From assembly GCA_013416395.1 (NCBI GenBank), contig JACCEP010000001.1:186001-250000 (forward strand): DNA of 64,000 bases, given 5' to 3'. Positions 52,894-61,272 of the stretch are shown one piece after another. Position numbers and translations under genes: made by a program. Position 1 is the stretch's first letter, and the number at the start of each line of letters is the position of its first letter. The notes beneath the pieces were generated by a model, which had not been told where the DNA came from, did not search any database, and saw nothing but the letters and a program-made list of their open reading frames with translations. The stretch is from Alcaligenaceae bacterium (lineage in GTDB: Bacteria; Pseudomonadota; Gammaproteobacteria; Burkholderiales; Burkholderiaceae_B).

Positions 52894-54384
52894 TTGGCAC
52901 AGATAAGCCATGAACTGCAGGCACGTCAGCAAACTTCACTGACGCCGCGCCTCCAACAGTCTGTCAAGCTGCTGCAGATGTCTACGCTAGACTTCAACCG
53001 TGAAGTGCTTCAGGCATTGGCAAGCAACCCTTTTCTTGAAGAGCCCGATGAAGAGGCCGCAGCTTCCGCATCCGAAGACGTAAGCGTCGACGACGGCGCG
53101 GCTCCTGCCGAGTTTGACAGCGCTCACGACACAAACGGCCGAGACAACGCTGAAAATCTGGGGGCGTCAGATCAGCCAGAGATACAGCAAATCGAAGCTT
53201 CGACCGACGGCCCCACTGAGTATTCGGGGGACTACCCATCGACCAGCCAACAAAGCCATGATGGCGCCGGCAGCGATGTGGGCGAGTGGGCTCGCAGTGA
53301 GACCAGCCTGCAGGAAGCCCTGCTGGCTGACCTGACCGGACGCGCACTCAGCGAGCGCGATCACCTTCTGGCACTCTATATAATTGAAGCCATCGACGAT
53401 GATGGGTATTTGAGGGTTCCATTTGAAGAGCTCGCCGCCCCCTCTCAGTTCCAGCCGCCCGTCCAAGCCCACGAATGGGAATGCGCGCTTTCGCTGGTTC
53501 AACATTTAACAACACCTGGTATCGCTGCACGTTCATTAACAGAATGCCTGACCTTGCAACTTGAGGCCATGCCCGACGACACTGCAGGCCGCGATGCAGC
53601 CTTGCGTATTGTTGATGGCGAGCTTGAGCGCTTGGGCAGGTGTGATTATGCGGGCCTGGCACGTTTTGCAGGATGCACCGAAGAACAGGCGCGCGAAGCC
53701 GGTATGCTCATACGGCAGCTTAGCCCTCGCCCAGGCCGAAACCATACAGCCATAGACCCTTCGACCTACATTATTCCGGACGTTATCGTGCGCAAAGTCG
53801 GTCGTTTGTGGGTCGCCACCAACAACAGGGAAGCGGCACCGCAGGCCCGCCTAAACCACGCCTATGCCCAGATGTTCCGTAAAACACGCTATGACGAACG
53901 CGGGCTGATGGCACAGGCTTTGCAAGAGGCCCGTTGGCTTATGCGAAGCCTGGAGCAACGTTCGCAAACCATACAACGTGTGGCCCAGGCTATTGTTGCC
54001 CGCCAGCAGACATTTTTTGACTACGGTGAGATCGCGTTGCGCCCGCTCATGCTCAGTGAAATTGCAGAAGAGCTCGGCATGCATGAATCCACCGTTTCAC
54101 GGGCAACCAGCCACAAATACCTGGCATCGCCACGAGGGGTATTTGAATTCAAGCATTTCTTTTCACGCGAGCTATCGACGCGCTCGGGGGGCACCTGTTC
54201 AGCGGGTGCCGTTCGCGCATTAATACAGGAAATGATTGATGCAGAAAACCCAAAAGAACCACTTTCGGATGTAACCCTGGCCAGCCAACTGGCTCGCGAA
54301 GGCATTGTCGTGGCGCGTCGCACCGTGTCAAAATACCGCGCCCAGATCAAGTACCCACCGGCAGAGCTGCGTCGGGCTCCCTAA
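52894..54384 (+). CDS. rpoN: RNA polymerase sigma-54 factor
   Basis: A 496-residue sigma-54. Region I (Gln/Leu-rich, LTPRLQQSVKLLQMS, NPFLEE) is at about 1-50. An acidic region II covers about 50-120. The core-binding and helix-turn-helix regions follow (LSEIAEELGMHESTVSRATSHKY). The RpoN box is ARRTVSKYR near residue 475, with a short unusual end (AQIKYPPAELRRAP). I start at TTG 52894, where AGGAGA lies seven bases upstream and the family N-terminus begins; an in-frame ATG at 52834 would overlap the -12 promoter element. The usual lptB and hpf neighbours are absent, so this may be a second, specialised copy. Confidence 0.93.
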   Translation: MAQISHELQARQQTSLTPRLQQSVKLLQMSTLDFNREVLQALASNPFLEEPDEEAAASASEDVSVDDGAAPAEFDSAHDTNGRDNAENLGASDQPEIQQIEASTDGPTEYSGDYPSTSQQSHDGAGSDVGEWARSETSLQEALLADLTGRALSERDHLLALYIIEAIDDDGYLRVPFEELAAPSQFQPPVQAHEWECALSLVQHLTTPGIAARSLTECLTLQLEAMPDDTAGRDAALRIVDGELERLGRCDYAGLARFAGCTEEQAREAGMLIRQLSPRPGRNHTAIDPSTYIIPDVIVRKVGRLWVATNNREAAPQARLNHAYAQMFRKTRYDERGLMAQALQEARWLMRSLEQRSQTIQRVAQAIVARQQTFFDYGEIALRPLMLSEIAEELGMHESTVSRATSHKYLASPRGVFEFKHFFSRELSTRSGGTCSAGAVRALIQEMIDAENPKEPLSDVTLASQLAREGIVVARRTVSKYRAQIKYPPAELRRAP

Positions 54385-54675
54385 ATCTTATCGTTAAACC
54401 TGGTAGCTTGGGGCAACACACTACAACCTGCGTGGGCTCTTCCTGGTTGCAGAGCAGAAAAGACTTGAAACATGCTCCTCGCCTTCGCGAGAGCGCTTAC
54501 GCCACCTGAACGGCAGAAATAGCTTCGCGCATGCAGCCTGCATTCTAGCCCTCGCCTGCACGCAGGAGTCAAGCTGCTTGCGCGAAAACTCCCCACGCTT
54601 TTGCTCCCACAAGAGCCGAAGATTCAAAACGATGAAGATGGCAAAATGACGGTTGCCGATTAAAAGGAAACCGCC

Positions 54676-55683
54676 ATGCAACGCCCCTCATTGCCCGTTA
54701 TCGCCCTGATTGGTACCGGTGGCACCATTGCGGCTACGGCTGATACACGCACTCAGCTTTCGAACTACACCGTCACTGAACCCGTTAATGCCTTGCTGCA
54801 CGCTGTACCGCAAATCTCTGCAGTCGCTTCCATACGAACACAGCAGGTATTTAACGTGGACAGTCGGGAGATCACCAGCACCATGCTGCTGCGTCTGGCC
54901 AGGTTAGTGCGTCGTACGCTGGCACAGCCCGATATCGATGGTGTGGTCATCACGCATGGCACAGACACACTCGAAGAAACCGCGTATTTCCTTAGCCTGG
55001 TCGTGCGCAGCGAAAAGCCGGTCGTGCTGGTAGGTGCCATGCGTCCGGCATCGGCCATTAGTGCCGACGGCCCACTTAATCTGCTTAATGCTGTACTCGT
55101 GGCAGCGTCACCCGGTGCGCGCGGCCTGGGCGTTGTGGTAACCCTTAATGATGAAATACACGCAGCTCGTTATGTAAGCAAGACAAATACAACGCGTGTT
55201 GATGCCTTCAGCTCAGGCCAGCAAGGCGCCCTCGGTACCGTTGACAACGGTGTCGTGCAGTTTGATCAGCTACCTGCGCGCGGCTGGCCGCTGGCTGTGT
55301 CGCCTGAAGAAGGCTTTGATCTGACGGGCCTGCGGCAACTACCCCGCGTGGATATTTTGTACGACCATCAAGACGCCGGACGCCACCTTTATGAAGCATC
55401 GATCAAAGCTGGCGTACAGGGCATGGTCGTTGCCGCATGCGGCAATGGTGGGCTCACGCCCCGCGCGTCCCTCGGTTTGCGTCTGGCGGCAAAGCACGGC
55501 ATTGTATGTGTGCGTGCCAGTCGCACCGGCTCTGGCATGGTGTCTTGCGCGCCCGATGACAGCCGCTACAACTGGGTAGCGGCCAATTCACTTAACCCGC
55601 AAAAAGCGCGCCTACTGCTTATGCTGTCACTCACTCGCACCACAGACTGCCGCATCATTCAAGCGTGGTTCGATCACCGCTAA
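54676..55683 (+). CDS. Asparaginase (L-asparaginase/glutaminase family)
   Basis: A 335-residue amidohydrolase. Both active-site segments are present: IGTGGTIAATA (catalytic Thr) and VVITHGTDTLEETA (Thr/Asp). Also seen is VGAMRPASAISADGPLNLLNA. The sequence resembles the type II family, but no signal peptide is visible, so it is probably cytoplasmic. AAAAGGAAA precedes the ATG. The 291-base gap from rpoN shows no clear sigma-54 element. Release of ammonia from asparagine would fit the nitrogen theme nearby, but a link is not shown. Confidence 0.9.
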   Translation: MQRPSLPVIALIGTGGTIAATADTRTQLSNYTVTEPVNALLHAVPQISAVASIRTQQVFNVDSREITSTMLLRLARLVRRTLAQPDIDGVVITHGTDTLEETAYFLSLVVRSEKPVVLVGAMRPASAISADGPLNLLNAVLVAASPGARGLGVVVTLNDEIHAARYVSKTNTTRVDAFSSGQQGALGTVDNGVVQFDQLPARGWPLAVSPEEGFDLTGLRQLPRVDILYDHQDAGRHLYEASIKAGVQGMVVAACGNGGLTPRASLGLRLAAKHGIVCVRASRTGSGMVSCAPDDSRYNWVAANSLNPQKARLLLMLSLTRTTDCRIIQAWFDHR

Positions 55684-55689
55684 GCCGGG

Positions 55690-55845
55690 CGCGTCACTTT
55701 GCAAACATGCCTGGCCGCGTCGCTTTACAAATATATCTGGTCGTACCGCTATACAAAGATGTCTGTTTACGCCGCTTTACAAAAATGTCTGGTTGCACCA
55801 CTGTACAAATGTGTCTGGCCGCACCCTGAACAGAAAACGCCTGCT
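55690..55845. repeat. Tandem repeat of six 26-bp units between convergent genes
   Basis: Six units start at 55690, 55716, 55742, 55768, 55794 and 55820. Their consensus is close to CGCACCGCTTTACAAAxATG followed by TCTGGT. The array starts seven bases after the asparaginase stop, and its last unit ends on the stop codon of the pseudouridine synthase gene. The units abut without spacers. Confidence 0.9.
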
Positions 55846-56774
55846 CAGCCCGCCTTGTCCCAGTCGAGCGAACGCTGACTCTCAAAGCGGCGCATGCTAC
55901 CCGTATAGGGGTCTTTAAACTCGATGGCACGAGACAACAACTGCAGTGGCCTGCTGAAATCATCAGCTTGCGCATACTCGCGCAGCACAGGGTAAAACCC
56001 GTCATTACATATGGGTATGCCCAACGCACTCATGTGCACACGCAACTGGTGCTTGCGCCCGGTATGCGGGTAAAGGCGATACAGGCCCAGCGCCGAGCGA
56101 TGCTCAGCCAGATCAATAAGGGTTTCGCTATTGGGTTCGCCCTCAATCTCTTCCACAACAAACTCGTCCACCTTGGCCTGCAAACGACTGCGATACACCA
56201 TTGGCAGCGACAGATCAGGCCTGATGGGCGCAATGGCCTCGTACTCTTTTTGCACGGCACGCTGTTGAAAAAGACTTTGGTACGCACCACGATGCTGCGG
56301 ATCAATGCAAAACATCAGCACCCCTGCAGTGTCGCGATCCAGCCTGTGCAACGGGCTAAGTAACGGCAGGTCAAGCGACTGCCGTAAACGTGTCAGCGCG
56401 GTTTCTTTCAGATGGCGTCCACCCGGTATGCTTGCAAGAAAATGGGGCTTGTCCACAACCACCAGGCAATCATCGCGATACAAAACAGGCAGATCAAAAG
56501 GTATGCTGACTTCGGCGAGCACCTCACGGTAGTACCACAGCCAGTGCAAAGGCATGTAGGGGCTGTCGAAGTGCTGTGCAGTGCCGTCCCCATCAACGAT
56601 CTCGCCGCGCGTCAGCCTGTCGAGCAACACCTGTGCCGGCATATACGGAAACCGCTGCACCAGAAAGTCACGCAACAATAGCCAAGGCCCCTTAGGCAAA
56701 AAAACCCGGCTGGGTGCCACCCCTTCGCGCACAGGCAAAGGGGGCGTAGACCCAGCCTTGTCGGGCATACTCAT
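55845..56774 (-). CDS. RluA-family RNA pseudouridine synthase
   Basis: A 309-residue pseudouridine synthase with the catalytic motif HRLDRDTAGVLMF (Asp), the KEYEAI strand and LIDLAEHRSALGLYRLYPHTGRKHQLRVHM in the C-terminal half. Like related proteins it has a short N-terminal S4-like region (AQVLLDRLTRGEIVDGDG). The target (tRNA or 23S rRNA) cannot be told. Oddly, its start is only six bases after the TRAP permease stop, so it may be transcribed with the transporter. Confidence 0.9.
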   Translation of the reverse strand: MSMPDKAGSTPPLPVREGVAPSRVFLPKGPWLLLRDFLVQRFPYMPAQVLLDRLTRGEIVDGDGTAQHFDSPYMPLHWLWYYREVLAEVSIPFDLPVLYRDDCLVVVDKPHFLASIPGGRHLKETALTRLRQSLDLPLLSPLHRLDRDTAGVLMFCIDPQHRGAYQSLFQQRAVQKEYEAIAPIRPDLSLPMVYRSRLQAKVDEFVVEEIEGEPNSETLIDLAEHRSALGLYRLYPHTGRKHQLRVHMSALGIPICNDGFYPVLREYAQADDFSRPLQLLSRAIEFKDPYTGSMRRFESQRSLDWDKAG

Positions 56775-56780
56775 GCTACG

Positions 56781-59414
56781 TCAGGCAACACTGGGCTGCG
56801 CGGCGCCAATACGACGACGCTGCTCGCGCCCGCCCTGCCTGAACCAGACCAGCATCAAAATAGCCAGTGCCGGTATATATACCCAGAACTCGGAGGGCCT
56901 GGCCTGGTTAGGCACCAGCACTTGGGCAATGTCCCAACCTTGCTCCCAGCCAGCCCGCCGCGCCTGACTTCCAAACCGTACCGACGCTATTTGAGCCTGA
57001 TCACCAAACGCCATGACTGTAATCCCCGCCGCCATCAGACGTTGCTGCGCAGCGCTGTCACCTGTAGCGGAACTGCCTTCAGGCAACAAAGGCAACGGCA
57101 CCGCGACTGTTTTTTCAAGCTCGTCACCCTCAATGTTCATGCCTTTGAGCACGGCAACCAGACGGCCTTTGGCCGGCATGTCTGCAACGATCTGGAGCAG
57201 CTGCGAAGCCGGCTCGGCTGTGTATTTGGCGTAAAGCTGGTTCATGAACCAATCTGGCCTGAACAGGGCAAAGGTAACCAGCAACAGCAACGCGATTTCG
57301 ATGACGGTTGCCTTGATGCGCATCCACCCCATGGTCGCCGCCGCGAAGGTCAATGACGCAATGGTTGCCCCGCTGACGACAAGAAACAGCTCCCACCAAC
57401 CTGTGACGTCGATGAGCAGCAGCATGGGATTAAAGATAAACATAAACGGCAACACGGCGGTACGCATGGCGTATGTCACGCCCTGAATACCTGTTTTGAT
57501 GGGATCTTCACCCGAAATGGCAGCGGCCGCAAACGTTGCCAGCCCTACCGGCGGCGTAATGTCCGCCATAATGCCGTAATAAAAGACAAACATGTGGACA
57601 GCAATAAGCGGGATCACCAGCCCGCTCTGCGCCCCCAACTCCACCACGACGGGCGCCATCAACGTGGCCATCAGAATGTAGTTGGCTGTGGTGGGCATGC
57701 CCAACCCCAGAATCAGGCAGACACCCGCTGTAAAAAACAGCATGGCCAGCACGCTGCCCATGGAGATGATTTCCACGAACGAGGTCATGCGCAGCCCAAG
57801 GCCAGTGAGCGTAATAGCGCCCACAATAAGCCCCGCCGTGCCGCACGCAATCGCGATACCTATCATGTTGCGCGCGCCCTCTTGCAGACCCAGAATGGCT
57901 TCCGACACCCCCTTCTTGATCGCCGGAGCAACCTGCTGTTTACGAAACCAGGCGATCAGTGGACGCTGTGTGAGCATCTGGAACAGCATGGCAACCACAG
58001 CCCAAAAGGCGGACAACCCTGCCGACAGGTTTTCAATAGCCAGACACCACACCAGAATGCCGATAGGAATCAGGTAATAAAGCCCGGCACGTACGGTAGG
58101 CCATGGCTCTGGGCGAACTGGGTTGGTAATGCTTATTTCAGTGGACAAGTCGGGATGCGACGCGGCAACGTAGAGCAGCCACACATACAGAACCAGCAGT
58201 ATGCCAAGCAGAATCCAGATGGCCGCCGCACCCGCAACGGCCTGCACGCCCATACCTATCCAGTAGATCAGGCCCATCACAATAAGCGTACCGGCAATAC
58301 CCATGCCCCAGCCCGCCATCTTCTGCAAGATGGTGCGAGGCTTGCCTGCGCCCATCATAGGCTGTATACCCAACTTGAGCGCCTCAATGTGCACAATGTA
58401 AAACAGGGCAATATAAGAAATCGATGCTGGCAACAAGGCATGACGAATAACATCGGTATACGGTATGCCCACGTACTCGATCATGAGGAACGCCGCCGCC
58501 CCCATCACGGGCGGCATAATCTGGCCATTGACCGACGACGCGGTTTCAATGGCACCCGCACGAATGCCACCATAACCCGCGCGCTTCATCAGCGGGATGG
58601 TAAAAATACCGCCAGTTACCACGTTGGCCACCGACGACGCCGAAACCAGGCCATTTACTGCCGACGACACCACCGCCACTTTTGCGGGGCCACCACGCAA
58701 ATGGCCAAGCAAGGCAAACGAGACCTGCATCATGTAATTGCCGGCACCACAGCGGTCAAGCAATGACCCCAGCAACACAAAAATAAATATATAAGACACC
58801 GAGACACCCAGGGCAACGCCGTATACCCCTTCCGTCGTCAGCCACATATGGGAAACCAGCCGCTCGATGGAAGCACCGCGATGCGCCAGCGCATCGGGCA
58901 GCCACGGGCCAAGAAACACATAGGCAATAAACACCATACCCAGAATCGCCATTGGCGCACCGAGCGAACGCCGTGTTACCTCAAGCAGCAGCACCAAGCC
59001 TATGGCCGCCACCGTGATGTCCATGGTGGTTGGGATGCCCGGACGCATGGCAAGCTCGTTGTACATGAGAAACAGGTATGAGCCGCACAACCCCGCAATA
59101 ATGGCCAGCACCCAGTCATGCCACGGCATGACATCGCGTGGTGACGATTTGCGTGCTGGATAGGCCATATATCCAAGAAACATGGCAATGCCCAGATGAA
59201 TTGCGCGCGCCTCAGTATCATTGAATATGCCAAAGCTGAACGTGAACGGCAGCGGCGATGCGAACCAGAGCTGAAACAGCGACCAGAGTACAGCGCCACC
59301 AAAAAGCACCGCGCCAGCAATGCCGGCGACGTCGCGTCCACCCCGATCTACGTCAGCAACGAGTTGCTCCAGGTGAGCATTAGCCTGCTCCTGCGTCTCG
59401 GATATCGTGCTCAT
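56781..59414 (-). CDS. TRAP transporter fused permease (4TM-12TM, TAXI type) with DUF3394-like tail
   Basis: An 877-residue inner-membrane protein with many hydrophobic segments. The large-subunit DctM-like core carries SSAVNGLVSASSVANVVTGGIFTIPLMKRAGY and GLGMPTTANYILMATLMAP, each split over two helices. A C-terminal region with a periplasmic stretch (about 725-840) and a last helix resembles DUF3394. It works with the TAXI binding protein encoded 246 bases upstream in the transcript, driving uptake with an ion gradient. The substrate is unknown. Confidence 0.92.
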   Translation of the reverse strand: MSTISETQEQANAHLEQLVADVDRGGRDVAGIAGAVLFGGAVLWSLFQLWFASPLPFTFSFGIFNDTEARAIHLGIAMFLGYMAYPARKSSPRDVMPWHDWVLAIIAGLCGSYLFLMYNELAMRPGIPTTMDITVAAIGLVLLLEVTRRSLGAPMAILGMVFIAYVFLGPWLPDALAHRGASIERLVSHMWLTTEGVYGVALGVSVSYIFIFVLLGSLLDRCGAGNYMMQVSFALLGHLRGGPAKVAVVSSAVNGLVSASSVANVVTGGIFTIPLMKRAGYGGIRAGAIETASSVNGQIMPPVMGAAAFLMIEYVGIPYTDVIRHALLPASISYIALFYIVHIEALKLGIQPMMGAGKPRTILQKMAGWGMGIAGTLIVMGLIYWIGMGVQAVAGAAAIWILLGILLVLYVWLLYVAASHPDLSTEISITNPVRPEPWPTVRAGLYYLIPIGILVWCLAIENLSAGLSAFWAVVAMLFQMLTQRPLIAWFRKQQVAPAIKKGVSEAILGLQEGARNMIGIAIACGTAGLIVGAITLTGLGLRMTSFVEIISMGSVLAMLFFTAGVCLILGLGMPTTANYILMATLMAPVVVELGAQSGLVIPLIAVHMFVFYYGIMADITPPVGLATFAAAAISGEDPIKTGIQGVTYAMRTAVLPFMFIFNPMLLLIDVTGWWELFLVVSGATIASLTFAAATMGWMRIKATVIEIALLLLVTFALFRPDWFMNQLYAKYTAEPASQLLQIVADMPAKGRLVAVLKGMNIEGDELEKTVAVPLPLLPEGSSATGDSAAQQRLMAAGITVMAFGDQAQIASVRFGSQARRAGWEQGWDIAQVLVPNQARPSEFWVYIPALAILMLVWFRQGGREQRRRIGAAQPSVA

Positions 59415-59574
59415 GAATGTTTTCCTGATGTATTGTTGGCGCTGTGGTCAGCACATTGCAGACAACAGGCGCACCTTACTGATGCGGGTGTTATTGCAGC
59501 ACACGGCAAATGGCGGCGTTGCCGCCAGGCGTGGCCCCAAAGCATGGCATGACAGCCCGGCCTAGAACACCGAC

Positions 59575-59593
59575 GGGCGGCCTGCAGCCGCCC
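59575..59593. other. GC-rich hairpin between TAXI receptor and permease genes
   Basis: GGGCGGC and GCCGCCC form a perfect 7-bp stem with loop CTGCA. Together with the hairpin at 59620-59648 it may protect or attenuate the transcript between receptor and permease. Confidence 0.45.
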
Positions 59594-59619
59594 GATGGCA
59601 AAACCATTTAAATGCTTAC

Positions 59620-59648
59620 CGGGGCGTGCCAAACGGCATTATGCCCCG
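59620..59648. terminator. Hairpin just 3' of the TAXI receptor gene (attenuator-like)
   Basis: CGGGGC-GTGCC pairs with GGCAT-GCCCCG around an AAAC loop with a three-base bulge, 12 bases after the receptor stop. There is no T-run. The position fits a stem that favours receptor over permease expression. Confidence 0.5.
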
Positions 59649-59660
59649 AACCTCTGACCT

Positions 59661-60659
59661 TTACAGCAGGCCTTTTTCTTTGAAGTATTTCTCAGCACCC
59701 GGATGCAGCGGTGCTGACAGACCGTTTCCGACCATGTCTTTGGCTTCAAGGTGACCAAAGGCAGGATGCAGCTTTTTGAAGTCTTCAAGATTGTCGAATA
59801 CCGCTTTGACGACCAGGTAAACGGTTTCGTCAGGTACGTCTGACGACGTTACAAAGGTTGCCAGCACGCCGTAGGTTTCGGTGTCATTTGGGTTGTTGGG
59901 GTACAGGCCAGCCGGTATGGCTACCTTGGCATAGTACGGGTAGCGATCAACCAGGGCATCCACGGCCGGGCCTGTCAGCGATACGAGCTGAGCAGCGCAA
60001 GTAGTGGTGGGGTCCTGAATGTTTGCAGATGGGTGACCTACACCGTAGAAAAAGCCATCGATCTTGCCGTCACACAATGCCGAGCCATGCTCATCAGGAC
60101 GCAGCTCGGAGGCCAGTGAAAAGAAGGAGTAGTCTGCGCCACGCTCTTTCAGCAGCATATCCATGGACGCGCGCGTGCCAGAGCCCGGGTTGCCGACGTT
60201 AAAGCGCTTGCCTTTGAAATCATCAAAAGACTTGATATTGGCTTCTTTGCGTGCCACAACGGTAAAGGGCTCGGGATGAAGTGAAAAAACCGAACGCAGT
60301 TTCTCGAACTTGCCCGCTTCTTTGAACTGACCTTCGCCGTTATAGGCGTTGTAGCCCACGTCAGACTGCACAACGCCAAGATCAAGCTCACCGGCCTTGA
60401 TGGTGTTTACATTGAACACCGACCCGCCGGTAGACTCGACGGAACAACGCACGCCGTGTTTGGCGCGGTCTTTATTGACCAGTCGGCAGATCGCCCCGCC
60501 CGCTGCATAATACACACCCGTTACGCCGCCCGTGCCGATACTGACGAACTTTTGCTGGGCCGCTGCTGGCAATGGTGACAGCATGGCGGCAAACATCGCT
60601 GCTGCCCCTGCCGTGAGTGCCAGTCGCTTATTGAGCGATGACGGAAAAAACTTACGCAT
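59661..60659 (-). CDS. TAXI-family TRAP transporter solute-binding protein
   Basis: A 332-residue periplasmic receptor. The signal peptide ends near [16 protein letters not shown]. Family motifs are [60 protein letters not shown] and [16 protein letters not shown]. Family ligands include glutamate and other carboxylates; this one is unknown. I start at 60659, with GGGAGA upstream; the open frame further upstream lacks a signal sequence. Confidence 0.92.
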   Translation of the reverse strand: MRKFFPSSLNKRLALTAGAAAMFAAMLSPLPAAAQQKFVSIGTGGVTGVYYAAGGAICRLVNKDRAKHGVRCSVESTGGSVFNVNTIKAGELDLGVVQSDVGYNAYNGEGQFKEAGKFEKLRSVFSLHPEPFTVVARKEANIKSFDDFKGKRFNVGNPGSGTRASMDMLLKERGADYSFFSLASELRPDEHGSALCDGKIDGFFYGVGHPSANIQDPTTTCAAQLVSLTGPAVDALVDRYPYYAKVAIPAGLYPNNPNDTETYGVLATFVTSSDVPDETVYLVVKAVFDNLEDFKKLHPAFGHLEAKDMVGNGLSAPLHPGAEKYFKEKGLL

Positions 60660-60886
60660 AACGATCTCCCTATACTTTCTAATAAGCCGACTTATGTCAG
60701 CCAGTTGCGCCACATTTGCGCGTTTGGCCCAAATGCTTGCAAAACGTGCGGCGTGTGGCCACAAGAACAGCGATTTTCTCGCATGATGTATCCCCGACCC
60801 GTATGCTACCTCGACTATTCGCGCAACAACAAAGGTTTACATGAGGGTTTGTACGGAGAGTGTGGTGATTCTGTTGATGACCAAAC

Positions 60887-60930
60887 GCAGGCTGAAGGGC
60901 ACACCGGGAGACATGTGCCCTTCAGCCTGC
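60887..60930. repeat. Perfect 17-bp inverted repeat with 10-base loop
   Basis: Arms at 60887-60903 and 60914-60930 are exact reverse complements. It lies in the 342-base gap 60660-61001 between the biotin-carrier gene 3' end and the TAXI promoter region. It could be the terminator of the carboxylase operon, but there is no T-run on either strand. Nothing else was recognised in the gap. Confidence 0.75.
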
Positions 60931-61001
60931 AGCCCGACGCAAAGCCTCAGCGCGGTTTTAGTGTTTGCAAACGGAAGAAGACTGAGGATCCCCTCAACAT
61001 T

Positions 61002-61214
61002 TCAGCGAAATATGGCGATGTCTTCATCTTCTAAAACCGCTTGGCCCTCAACAACCAGTATCTCAGAGATCGTGCCCGCTTCTTCAGCTTCCACGGGGAT
61101 CTCCATTTTCATGGATTCAACGGTAATGATAACGTCACCCGGGTTTACTACCGTGCCAGGCGCTACACACACACGGGCAACAGCCCCCGAAACTATCGAT
61201 TTAATGGTATTCAC
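61002..61214 (-). CDS. Biotin/lipoyl carrier domain protein (BCCP, short form)
   Basis: A 70-residue biotin carrier with the biotinylation motif ESMKME (biotinyl-Lys) flanked by PGDVIITV and VEGQAVLEDEDIAIF. I start at the GTG at 61214 because the family's short form begins with (M/V)NTIKS, an AGAGA lies upstream, and it avoids overlapping the biotin carboxylase gene. The open frame reaches 61313. It would shuttle CO2 for an acyl-CoA carboxylase together with the upstream carboxylase subunit. Confidence 0.88.
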   Translation of the reverse strand: MNTIKSIVSGAVARVCVAPGTVVNPGDVIITVESMKMEIPVEAEEAGTISEILVVEGQAVLEDEDIAIFR

Positions 61215-61272
61215 AATTTTAATCTCTATAAAAAATGGAGCGTTACTCTTGCAGATAGAAAAATTGCCCGCG

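Noticed and set aside
54385-54675. Sigma-54 promoter for the asparaginase gene
   Set aside because: No GG-N10-GC pair with a GGCA-like and TTGC-like context was found in this gap.
55690-55845. Possible CRISPR array (regular 26-bp units)
   Set aside because: The units abut directly with no unique spacers, and no cas gene is near.
57594-58766. Long open frame (390 codons) antisense to the TRAP permease
   Set aside because: The permease strand shows regular hydrophobic helices; the antisense protein is a His/Arg/Asn-rich mirror of them.
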